A stretch of 64,000 nucleotides of DNA, from positions 62,001 through 126,000 of the forward strand of contig CAZYJL010000004.1 of assembly GCA_964647825.1 (NCBI GenBank), given 5' to 3'. This DNA is from VFKI01 sp964647825 (GTDB lineage: Bacteria; Pseudomonadota; Gammaproteobacteria; DSM-16500). This document shows positions 7,424 to 15,048 of this stretch, in pieces (position 1 is the first letter of the stretch; each line of letters opens with the position of its first letter). A model generated the notes under the pieces. That model was not told the DNA's origin. It did no database searches and was given only the letters and a program-made list of their open reading frames with translations. The position numbers and the translations under genes were made by a program.

Positions 7424-9568
7424 GTGCAGGAACTTGAAGCATTACGTCACGAATTAAAACAATATCTCGATAGCACAGAAATCGAGACGATTGAGAAAGC
7501 TTGCCAGCTTGCTGACCAAGCGCATGCGGGCCAAAAGCGCCACACTGGCGAACCTTACATCACGCACCCACTATCAGTTGCCCTCATCCTAGCGGGTATG
7601 CGCATGGATCCACAAACGATCATGGCGGCCATCCTGCATGATGTCATCGAAGATACACCCGTTGAAAAAGCAGATATCACTGCCGCTTTTGGCAAAGAAG
7701 TCGCGGATCTTGTCGATGGTGTCACCAAGCTGACACAAATCGAATTTGAAAGCCGGGCAATGGCACAAGCAGAAAATTTTCGCAAAATGATGATGGCGAT
7801 GGCGCGTGACATTCGCGTTATCCTCGTAAAAATTGCTGACCGTCTACATAACATGCGTACCTTGCATCACCTACCACCAGAAAAACGCCGACGCATTGCA
7901 CGCGAAACCTTAGAAATTTTTGCCCCAATCGCGAATCGACTCGGCATGCATGCATTTCGTATTGAATTCGAAGACCTTGGATTTTCTGCACTCTACCCCA
8001 TGCGTTATCGCATTTTAAAATCTGCTGTATCAAAATCGTTAGGCAGTCGATTAGAAATTATCGATCTCATTGACGAAGAAATTCGAGCACGCTTAAAAAA
8101 AACCAATATTCCTATTCGGTCTCTCATGGGGCGCGAAAAACATCTCTACAGCATTTATCGCAAAATGTTAGAAAAACATCTGCCGTTTTCTGAAGTCATG
8201 GATATGTATGGGTTTCGCATTATCGTCGACAAACTCGACACGTGTTACCGCGTCCTTGGCGTCTTACATAATCTTTACAAACCGCTGACCCAACGCTTTA
8301 AAGATTATATCGCCATCCCCAAAGCCAATGGATATCAATCCCTACATACTGTTTTATTTGGCCCTTATGGCGTGCCGATTGAAGTTCAAATTCGTACGGA
8401 AGAAATGCATCGTACAGCGGAATATGGCATTTCTGCACACTGGCTCTATAAAACAGAAAAACCCGCCTTTAGCGAAGCAGAAGTGCGTGCGCAAGAATGG
8501 CTAAAAAACGTCTTAGAAATGCATAAAAGCTCGCGCAATTCGCTTGAGTTTATTGAAAACGTTAAAATTGATTTATTTCCAGATGAAGTTTATGTCTTCA
8601 CCCCAAAAGGGAACATCATGGAGCTACCTGCCGGCGCCACGCCGGTTGATTTTGCTTATGCCATTCACTCCGATATTGGCAATACTTGCATTGCAGCAAA
8701 ACTCGATCGCAAACTGTCGCCACTCAGTACAGCATTAGCTAACGGCCAGCAAATTGAAATTATTACCGCGCCCGGAGCACGACCCAATCCCGCTTGGTTG
8801 AATTTTGTCGTCACCGGTAAAGCACGCAGCAATATTCGTCACTTTTTGAAAAAACAACACCGCGAAGAATCCATTGAATTAGGCGAACGCTTAATTGAAA
8901 AATCACTGCAAGAATTTGGCTTGCAATTAGCCGATATCCCAACAGAGCACTTTGAAAACGTCACAAAAGCAGCAGGTTTAGAGTCCGTCCAAAGACTCTA
9001 CGAAGAAGTTGGACTTGGTAATCGCACTGCCCTGATCGCCGCCAAACAGCTTGCAAAATATAACGAACATGCCTCACTGCCTGAATCAGAGCATAAAAAT
9101 CCGCGTCCATTAGCTATCCGCGGCACAGAAGGCATTGTGGTCACTTATGCACGCTGTTGCCGACCGATTCCAGGAGACCCCATCACTGGCTTTATTGACC
9201 CAGGCCACGGCCTCGTCGTCCATATCGAATCCTGTCCAACTTTAGATGCCACACGCCAAATTCCTGACCGCTTAATTCCTTTGCGCTGGGAAGAAAAAGT
9301 TCATGGTGATTTTCCTGTCGATTTGACCGTCGATATCATTAACAAACGCGGCAGTCTCGCGAGCCTCGCGCTAGTTATTTCTGAATCTGAGTCGAACATC
9401 GAACAAATCAATGCAGAAGAATTTGACACACACTATTTTTCTGCACAAATCACGCTAACCGCAAGAAATCGTCAACATCTCGCAAAAGTATTACGAAATA
9501 TTAGAAAAAATAAACATGTCATTCGTGTCGGGCGTCACAAACTTGGCAAAAAAAGAAAGGGAAGCTAA
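7424..9568 (+). CDS. spoT: Bifunctional (p)ppGpp synthetase/hydrolase SpoT
   Basis: 714 residues from a GTG start (GTG-CAG-GAA) with a weak AGGT upstream. Domain order: HD hydrolase (ILHDVIEDTP near residue 70), RelA/SpoT synthetase (YGFRIIVDKLDTCYRV, then RFKDYIAIPKANGYQSLHT), TGS (DEVYVFTPKGNIMELPAGAT), Zn-finger-like CRPIPGDPITGF, and a C-terminal ACT domain (VDLTVDIINKRGSLASL). The intact HD motif shows it can degrade ppGpp, so SpoT rather than RelA. In intracellular Legionellales, SpoT links starvation to the transmissive phase. Clustered with gmk and rpoZ. Confidence 0.95.
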   Translation: MQELEALRHELKQYLDSTEIETIEKACQLADQAHAGQKRHTGEPYITHPLSVALILAGMRMDPQTIMAAILHDVIEDTPVEKADITAAFGKEVADLVDGVTKLTQIEFESRAMAQAENFRKMMMAMARDIRVILVKIADRLHNMRTLHHLPPEKRRRIARETLEIFAPIANRLGMHAFRIEFEDLGFSALYPMRYRILKSAVSKSLGSRLEIIDLIDEEIRARLKKTNIPIRSLMGREKHLYSIYRKMLEKHLPFSEVMDMYGFRIIVDKLDTCYRVLGVLHNLYKPLTQRFKDYIAIPKANGYQSLHTVLFGPYGVPIEVQIRTEEMHRTAEYGISAHWLYKTEKPAFSEAEVRAQEWLKNVLEMHKSSRNSLEFIENVKIDLFPDEVYVFTPKGNIMELPAGATPVDFAYAIHSDIGNTCIAAKLDRKLSPLSTALANGQQIEIITAPGARPNPAWLNFVVTGKARSNIRHFLKKQHREESIELGERLIEKSLQEFGLQLADIPTEHFENVTKAAGLESVQRLYEEVGLGNRTALIAAKQLAKYNEHASLPESEHKNPRPLAIRGTEGIVVTYARCCRPIPGDPITGFIDPGHGLVVHIESCPTLDATRQIPDRLIPLRWEEKVHGDFPVDLTVDIINKRGSLASLALVISESESNIEQINAEEFDTHYFSAQITLTARNRQHLAKVLRNIRKNKHVIRVGRHKLGKKRKGS

Positions 9569-9735
9569 AGCAGTTTATTAATGAGCGAATATAACAGACA
9601 AAATAAATCGACTTTGCACTTTTTCATCGTATGATTTTTTACTAAGATCTGTGTACACTGTCGAAGGCTCTAGTTAGCATCTTGCAAACTTAATTCAATC
9701 ATCAACAATCAAACTCTTCAAATGGACTAAAGAAT

Positions 9736-10815
9736 ATGAAATCAGTCTTCACGTATTTTTTTATACTTTTAATTAACATTTTTACACTTAATCTATCTTT
9801 TGTATCAGATGCACTTGCAACCACGCCAAAAATAAAAAAAATTCAACACCATTTTTATGTGGATGCGTTAATCAGACAAATTGATCAACAAAATTTAATC
9901 AGATTTTTAAATAAACTAACTAGCTTTCCTGATCGCGCAGCAGAGTCTAAAAATGGATTGGCAGCAGCAACTTGGATTGAGAACGAACTAAGTGTATTGG
10001 TCAGCAAGAGTCATCGAAAAGATATCACTCTCTTTACCGTTAAGACCCATGCTAAAAACTTAAATGATGAACAAGTAGAATTTTCGCAGCCATCCATTAT
10101 TTTAAAAATAGGTCAATCACAGCAGCCAGGGGTAATTATCGGTGCCCACTTTGACACTTACCCTATCGTCGATAAAAAAACTGCCGAGGAACTTTGTAGA
10201 ACAATCTCAGGCTCTTACAAGAAATGTATCGAAACCCTCACAGCAAACAAACCAGGCGCCGACGATGATGGATCAGGATCAGCAACGATATTTGAGCTTG
10301 CACGGCTTTTAGTGAATAGTAATTTGAACTTTAAGCAACCTATCTATCTTGCTTGGTATGCAGCTGAAGAAGATGGCTTAGTAGGATCACGTTCTGTTGT
10401 TAATTACTTCCAAAAAAATAATCTTCCCATTTTTGCTGCCATGCAACTGGACCAAACTGGCTTTGCTTCCCAAAAGGATCCTACCATCTGGTTAGTAACC
10501 AATTACGTGGACTCCGAAATGACAGCATATTTAGCAACGCTCATTAATGAATATGTCGGGCAACCCGTTGGATACACCCGTTCAAAAGCACCGGCAAGTG
10601 ATAACTATTCATGGTATGAACATAATATTCCAGTCGTCTTTCCTTTTGAGTCAGAAATGAAATTTGGCAAAACAAATCTATTTGTGCACACATCTGGAGA
10701 TACAATTGAAAAACTTTCTATAAAACACATGCTAGATTTTACTAAGTTAGCTCTGGCCTTTGCGGTTGAAATGGGTAACCCAACAACCAATTACCCTCTA
10801 TATCAGCAGCAGTGA
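9736..10815 (+). CDS. Exported M28-family zinc aminopeptidase
   Basis: 359 residues. A signal peptide covers about residues 1-29 (hydrophobic core, ending DALATT). The M28 di-zinc site is readable: GAHFDTY with His138, GADDDGSGS with Asp177, WYAAEEDGLVGS with the Glu pair at 211-212, MQLDQTG with Asp239, and a His in FVHTSGDT near residue 320. It would cleave N-terminal residues from peptides in the periplasm or outside the cell; type II secretion, as for Legionella LapA/LapB, is possible but not shown. The gene stands alone and is AT-richer than its neighbours, so it may be a late acquisition. Confidence 0.88.
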   Translation: MKSVFTYFFILLINIFTLNLSFVSDALATTPKIKKIQHHFYVDALIRQIDQQNLIRFLNKLTSFPDRAAESKNGLAAATWIENELSVLVSKSHRKDITLFTVKTHAKNLNDEQVEFSQPSIILKIGQSQQPGVIIGAHFDTYPIVDKKTAEELCRTISGSYKKCIETLTANKPGADDDGSGSATIFELARLLVNSNLNFKQPIYLAWYAAEEDGLVGSRSVVNYFQKNNLPIFAAMQLDQTGFASQKDPTIWLVTNYVDSEMTAYLATLINEYVGQPVGYTRSKAPASDNYSWYEHNIPVVFPFESEMKFGKTNLFVHTSGDTIEKLSIKHMLDFTKLALAFAVEMGNPTTNYPLYQQQ

Positions 10816-10991
10816 AACAAAATGATGATAGCAACTCGGAACCGAGAGTGGTGCGGATGCCAGTCAAAACAAGCAACCATACTAATCTGGACACGAACCA
10901 TCCTATCGGTCGCATCTGAAAAGGGATGCCAGCGATAATTCGCTCAAATCTGATCTAATTGTTCCAGCTTTTCAAGCATGGCTTTTAGATC

Positions 10992-11174
10992 GTCACAGCT
11001 CAGGTAGTCCGTGTTTTTTAGCTTGACTGGCCGCAATCGCCCAGCAGCAGACGACATTTTACCAATGGAAGCACGTTTCATGCATCATGCAAGGGCGTTG
11101 CTTCGATGAAACAATGTCTCTGCGGGACCCGAGTAATGCAGTCAAGCTAAAAAACACAGGCTACCTGAGGTTAC
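10992..11174. repeat. Palindromic MITE-like element, family A copy 2
   Basis: 183 bp with ~37-bp terminal inverted repeats (left GTCACAGCTCAGGTAGTCC, right complement GTAACCTCAGGTAGCC) followed on each side by GTGTTTTTTAGCTTGACTG. It is flanked by an exact 8-bp duplication TTTAGATC (10984-10991 and 11175-11182). The right duplication contains the bioC-like stop codon. The rest of the gap 10816-10983 has no gene; its only feature is one arm (10941-10958) of an older palindrome whose other arm (11176-11193) lies across the element. Confidence 0.88.
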
Positions 11175-11175
11175 T

Positions 11176-11889
11176 TTAGATCGGATTTAAGCGAGTAGAC
11201 CTTAACAAATGCCGCAATGGAAACCGCACTTCACCGTCTGCTTCGGTGGAAACAACCGCAGCACCACGCCATGCATGTGCATGTACTACTTCGAGTGTCA
11301 GCGAGAAAACACCTTGCGGATTTTTTTTGCTATTCAACATGCGCAGGCAATGCGCACGATCGACTACTTCAGTCAGCATGCCGCACGCTTGCATTTCATT
11401 TAATAATTTTTCCGCATCACGATAGGTCACTGTCAGAAGCTCAACATCCATCACCGGATCAGCAAAACCCGCTCGCACCAGCTCATCGCCCAATGTATGC
11501 ATTTCATGCATGTGTGCTAAACACACCGGCAAATCAAACAACTCTTGCAACGAACTAGGCCCTAAAACGGTCAGCGCCAATAAACCTTCTTGTCGTATCA
11601 ATCTGTGCCATGCTTGCAACGCAGTAGACAGAACGGGCTCGCTAAAAAGCGCACAATTCGCTATCAAACAATCCGCTACGCTTTCAATTCGTATTACTTT
11701 ATCTTGGCTAACAGGCGTGACAATGGCATTGGGAAAATAGCGTGCTAACTTTTTTGTTAACTCACCTTGACGACAACCAGCCACATAGACTTGCTGAGGC
11801 TCAATTCGTATATAGGCTAACCGGGATAACATTTCATCCGCTGCATCATGCAACAAAGCAATCGCTGAATCATTTTGCATGACAAACAT
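11176..11889 (-). CDS. bioC: BioC-like SAM-dependent methyltransferase
   Basis: 237 residues with a Rossmann methyltransferase fold. BioC methylates malonyl-ACP so that fatty-acid synthesis can build pimeloyl-ACP for biotin. Support: length, a FPLRHLLRSTR-type tail resembling the BioC C-terminus, VVHAHAW resembling its EVV-HAW segment, and comF next door, often beside bio genes. Against: the SAM loop VYVAGCRQGELTKKL departs from the usual DLGCGxG, and no other bio gene is in the window. A malonyl-ACP methyltransferase of altered activity or a different methyltransferase is possible. The start could be the ATG at 11889 or at codon 4. Confidence 0.6.
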   Translation of the reverse strand: MFVMQNDSAIALLHDAADEMLSRLAYIRIEPQQVYVAGCRQGELTKKLARYFPNAIVTPVSQDKVIRIESVADCLIANCALFSEPVLSTALQAWHRLIRQEGLLALTVLGPSSLQELFDLPVCLAHMHEMHTLGDELVRAGFADPVMDVELLTVTYRDAEKLLNEMQACGMLTEVVDRAHCLRMLNSKKNPQGVFSLTLEVVHAHAWRGAAVVSTEADGEVRFPLRHLLRSTRLNPI

Positions 11890-11972
11890 CCTCTCAAAGA
11901 CACGCAGATAACCGAAAAATTTTTAAGTACTAACTTCATTTTTTTATATATTTGATAAGGAAAACAACAACC

Positions 11973-12686
11973 ATGCTGATACCTGGTTTTTTTAAACGAT
12001 ATTCCACATTACTTTTTCCTCGATGTTGCATCTTGTGCAGCGGACCGTCTGACTGCAAACATGATTTATGCAGCGCTTGCATGGCTGTCCTGCCATGGGC
12101 TAAGGAACGTTGTTACCGTTGCGCCAACACATTACCCGGCGCACTACCGACAGTTGCATGTGGCGCATGCCAAACAACACCTCCGCCTTTCTGGCTAACG
12201 CATACACTCTTCGCATGGCAGCCACCCATTTCACGCTTACTCATTCAATTAAAATTTCAGCACAAACTCTTACATGCACAATTACTGGGTGAGTTGTTTG
12301 CGGCAAAAATTTGTTCTGACTGGTATCCCTCGCAACGTTTACCCGATGCGATTTTACCTGTCCCTCTCCATCCTGCACGTCTTCGCGCAAGAGGCTACAA
12401 TCAAGCCGTTGAACTCGCACGTCCCATTGCGCGTGCATTCCAGCTGCCTTTGCTCATTCGCGCCTGCGAACGCCGCAAAGCCACTGCACCACAAACCGCC
12501 CTAACCGCCATTGCCCGACAACAAAACCTCGAAAATGCTTTTATTCTTCGAGAATCTATCGCTGGGCGCTACCTTGCGGTACTGGATGATGTTATCACAA
12601 CTGGCAGTACAGTCGGTGAACTCTGCCGCATGTTACAAAATCAAGGTGCAAACAGAATTGATGTCTGGTGTTTAGCTCGCGTATAA
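11973..12686 (+). CDS. comF: ComF family protein (phosphoribosyltransferase-like)
   Basis: 237 residues from the ATG at 11973, which has AAGGA ~11 nt upstream; a TTG at 11952 is the only longer choice. Residues ~15-70 hold two double-Cys zinc-ribbon pairs (CCILC, CSAC, CYRC, CGAC), followed by a type I PRTase domain with the PRPP loop VLDDVITTGSTVGEL near residue 200. ComF proteins act in uptake of transforming DNA; the cytosolic role is tied to handling the incoming single strand. It is divergent from the bioC-like gene and runs into the yibN-grxC-secB-gpsA set. Confidence 0.9.
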   Translation: MLIPGFFKRYSTLLFPRCCILCSGPSDCKHDLCSACMAVLPWAKERCYRCANTLPGALPTVACGACQTTPPPFWLTHTLFAWQPPISRLLIQLKFQHKLLHAQLLGELFAAKICSDWYPSQRLPDAILPVPLHPARLRARGYNQAVELARPIARAFQLPLLIRACERRKATAPQTALTAIARQQNLENAFILRESIAGRYLAVLDDVITTGSTVGELCRMLQNQGANRIDVWCLARV

Positions 12687-12718
12687 TCCACCGCCTCCAT
12701 CGCAGGAAAAACAGCCTC

Positions 12719-13153
12719 ATGCAATCTATTTTTAGCTTTATCCAGAATCATCCCATGCTTTGTTTAGGGCTGGTTGTCATTATTATTCTTGCTATTATTC
12801 TTGAATATGTACGCATACGACAACAAGCGCAACGCATCACGCCAGCCAATGCCGTCATTTTAATGAATCGCGAGCAAGCCGTTGTGCTTGATATCCGCCC
12901 TTCAGAAGCATTTCGAACAGGACATATTCCACAGGCTATCTCGATTCGCCCAGAAGAATTCAACACGCCAGCGACACTCATTAAAAAAATTACCAAACAT
13001 CGTGCACATCCTATTATTATTCTTGCATCGTCCGATACAGAAGCAATTCGCATGGCGAACACGCTAAAGCAGCACGGATTTGATACGCTAATCCTTGCCG
13101 GTGGGTTGCGCGCTTGGCGTGAAGCACAACTTCCGCTAGCCACAAAAGGATAA
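12719..13153 (+). CDS. Membrane-anchored rhodanese-like protein (YibN family)
   Basis: 144 residues. One membrane helix (about 10-30) is followed by a rhodanese domain: VVLDIRPSEAFRTGHIPQA, then PIIILASSDTEAIRMANTL and LAGGLRAW. The active-site cysteine expected before the MANTL-type helix is missing (Ser-Ser-Asp in its place), so sulfur transfer is unlikely. Its position directly before grxC-secB-gpsA is the same as E. coli yibN. An alternative GTG at 12668 would overlap comF by 19 nt; the ATG at 12719 gives a normal N-terminal anchor. Confidence 0.85.
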   Translation: MQSIFSFIQNHPMLCLGLVVIIILAIILEYVRIRQQAQRITPANAVILMNREQAVVLDIRPSEAFRTGHIPQAISIRPEEFNTPATLIKKITKHRAHPIIILASSDTEAIRMANTLKQHGFDTLILAGGLRAWREAQLPLATKG

Positions 13154-13171
13154 TTAACCAAGGAGCCCCGT

Positions 13172-13456
13172 ATGACACAAACGAAACAGGCAGAGATTGT
13201 TATTTATAGCAAAGCCGTCTGTCCTTATTGCGACTGGGCAAAGAAATTACTTGATGCGAAACATGTAACGTATCAAGAAATCCGGGTTGATGAAGCGCCT
13301 GAAAAATTGATGGAAATGCTACAACGCAGCGGTGGCCGCCGCACTGTGCCGCAAATTTTTATCAATAATCAACCCATTGGCGGATTTGACGATCTTTCAG
13401 CACTCGAGAAAACAGGCAAGCTAGACTCTCTACTCCACTCAGACCAAGGAAAATAA
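13172..13456 (+). CDS. grxC: Glutaredoxin 3
   Basis: 94 residues. Dithiol glutaredoxin with the CPYC active site at Cys17-Cys20, the RRTVPQIFINNQPIGG glutathione-binding stretch with the cis-Pro, and the DDL segment after it. It reduces protein disulfides and glutathione mixed disulfides in the cytosol. AAGGAG lies before the ATG. It is 18 nt after the rhodanese gene and 2 nt before secB, so one operon. Confidence 0.95.
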   Translation: MTQTKQAEIVIYSKAVCPYCDWAKKLLDAKHVTYQEIRVDEAPEKLMEMLQRSGGRRTVPQIFINNQPIGGFDDLSALEKTGKLDSLLHSDQGK

Positions 13457-13458
13457 CG

Positions 13459-13953
13459 ATGCAAGATAGAACACAACAAAGCAATCAACCTGATAGCAAT
13501 ACACCCGTCTTTGAAATCCAACGGCTATACGTCAAAGACTTATCATTTGAAGCACCAAATACACCGCAGACTTTCATGGAAGACTGGAAACCAGAAGTTG
13601 AATTAAATCTAGAAACGAAAAGTAATCGTATTCAAGATGCGATTCATGAAGTGGTGTTGTCTGTGACTGCAACCGTTAAATCCAACCAAAAACCTGCTTT
13701 TGTGGTAGAAGTGCAATATGCAGGTGTCTTTCATATTGCTGGCGTACCTGACGAACAATTACGCCAAATGTTAGGTAGTTTCTGTCCTAGCATTCTTTTC
13801 CCTTATGCACGCGAAGTGATCTCCGATCTCGTTGTCCGTGGCGGCTTCCCACAGCTCATCCTAGCACCGGTTAACTTTGATGCACTGTATGCGCAGCATT
13901 TAGATAACCAGAAAAAACAAGCCGAAGACAGCGACGGCGCCAAGGTGCATTAA
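13459..13953 (+). CDS. secB: Protein-export chaperone SecB
   Basis: 164 residues, about the family length. SecB keeps preproteins unfolded and hands them to SecA. Family signatures: FEIQRLYVKDLSFEAPN near residue 20, WKPEVELNLETK, and the C-terminal part FPYAREVISDLVVRGGFPQLILAPVNFDALY, which includes the acidic/hydrophobic SecA-contacting region. It starts 2 nt after grxC and is followed by gpsA 11-14 nt later, as in E. coli. Confidence 0.97.
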   Translation: MQDRTQQSNQPDSNTPVFEIQRLYVKDLSFEAPNTPQTFMEDWKPEVELNLETKSNRIQDAIHEVVLSVTATVKSNQKPAFVVEVQYAGVFHIAGVPDEQLRQMLGSFCPSILFPYAREVISDLVVRGGFPQLILAPVNFDALYAQHLDNQKKQAEDSDGAKVH

Positions 13954-13964
13954 TTAGATAACAC

Positions 13965-14978
13965 GTGATGAACAATAGAGAAACGACTTCAACGATTGCT
14001 GTGTTGGGTGCTGGTTCGTGGGGTACAGCGCTTGCGCTGTATCTTGCGCGCCAACAGTTTCCTGTTCGCTTATGGGCACACGACCCGGCACACGTCGCTA
14101 TCATGGCTGCGGCGCGCAACAATGCGCGTTATCTTGACGCACCCTTTCCACCGTCACTGCAACCTGTAGCCAACCTTGCTGACGCCGTTTCCAATGTATC
14201 ACTGATTCTCATTGCTGTTCCTTCTGCAGCCTTTCGCGAACTCACTGCAAAATTACGGCCGCTTGTTTCACCCACAATAGGCATTCTCTGGGCGACCAAG
14301 GGACTCGATCCATTAACAGATCAACTACTGCATCACGTTGCAATTCATTTTTTTGGCGCGCATTGGCCATTAGCTATTCTGTCTGGTCCCTCTTTTGCAA
14401 AAGAAGTGGCAGCAGGATTACCTACCGCCGTTGTGATTGCGAGCCATCAACCCGCTTTTTTAAAACAACTTATCAGTCAATTTAATAGCAACCGTTTTCG
14501 CACTTATTCCAGCGCAGACATGGTTGGCGTGGAAACAGGTGGTGTTGTAAAAAATGTGCTTGCGATTGCAACGGGCATTGCCGATGGCATGGCATTAGGT
14601 GCAAATGCACGCAGCGCACTCATCACACGTGGCCTCGCTGAAATGACTCGTTTAGGCATTGCCCTCGGTGGACGCGCAGAAACATTCACAGGGCTTGCCG
14701 GGATAGGCGATCTGGTTCTGACTGCAACGGATGATCAATCCCGTAATCGACGCTTTGGTCTTGCCATCGGAAAAGGTCTGCCACCGGATCAAGCAGAAAA
14801 AAATATTGGGCAAGTCATTGAAGGCCGCAGAAATGCTGCACAAGTTGTCGAGCTTGCGCATCAACATCAAATAGAAATGCCGATTTCTGAAGCAGTCAAA
14901 GATATTCTGCAAGGTCGCACAACCCCTGCGGATGCCATGCAAAGCTTATTAGCGCGTGAACCAAAGAGAGAGCGATAG
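13965..14978 (+). CDS. gpsA: Glycerol-3-phosphate dehydrogenase [NAD(P)+]
   Basis: 337 residues. Reduces dihydroxyacetone phosphate to sn-glycerol 3-phosphate for phospholipid synthesis. N-terminal dinucleotide loop VLGAGSWGTALALYLA, LSGPSFAKEVAAGLPTA in the middle, the catalytic lysine in GGVVKNVLAIATGIADGM, and TGLAGIGDLVLTATDDQSRNRRFG in the C-terminal domain. GTG at 13965 is followed at once by ATG at 13968; either could be the start. Last gene of the yibN-grxC-secB-gpsA operon. Confidence 0.96.
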   Translation: MMNNRETTSTIAVLGAGSWGTALALYLARQQFPVRLWAHDPAHVAIMAAARNNARYLDAPFPPSLQPVANLADAVSNVSLILIAVPSAAFRELTAKLRPLVSPTIGILWATKGLDPLTDQLLHHVAIHFFGAHWPLAILSGPSFAKEVAAGLPTAVVIASHQPAFLKQLISQFNSNRFRTYSSADMVGVETGGVVKNVLAIATGIADGMALGANARSALITRGLAEMTRLGIALGGRAETFTGLAGIGDLVLTATDDQSRNRRFGLAIGKGLPPDQAEKNIGQVIEGRRNAAQVVELAHQHQIEMPISEAVKDILQGRTTPADAMQSLLAREPKRER

Positions 14979-14983
14979 ATTAC

Positions 14984-15012
14984 CTAAAAACCTTTTCACG
15001 GGTGGTTTTTTT
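14984..15012 (+). terminator. Possible rho-independent terminator after gpsA
   Basis: AAAAACC and GGTTTTTTT flank a loop of ~11 nt (TTTTCACGGGT), with the T run at the 3' side. The stem is mostly A-T, so it is weak. It lies 5 nt after the gpsA stop and before the Sel1 gene. Confidence 0.5.
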
Positions 15013-15048
15013 ACTCGTTCAAGCCACGGCCTTAGAGATCTGTAAGCC

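Noticed and set aside
10940..10990. On the minus strand a short open frame reads DDLKAMLEKLEQLDQI before a stop, looking like the 3' end of a broken gene next to the family A element.
   Set aside because: It is out of frame with the bioC-like gene, has a stop soon upstream once the element is removed, and the sequence is better explained as one arm and the loop of a palindrome.
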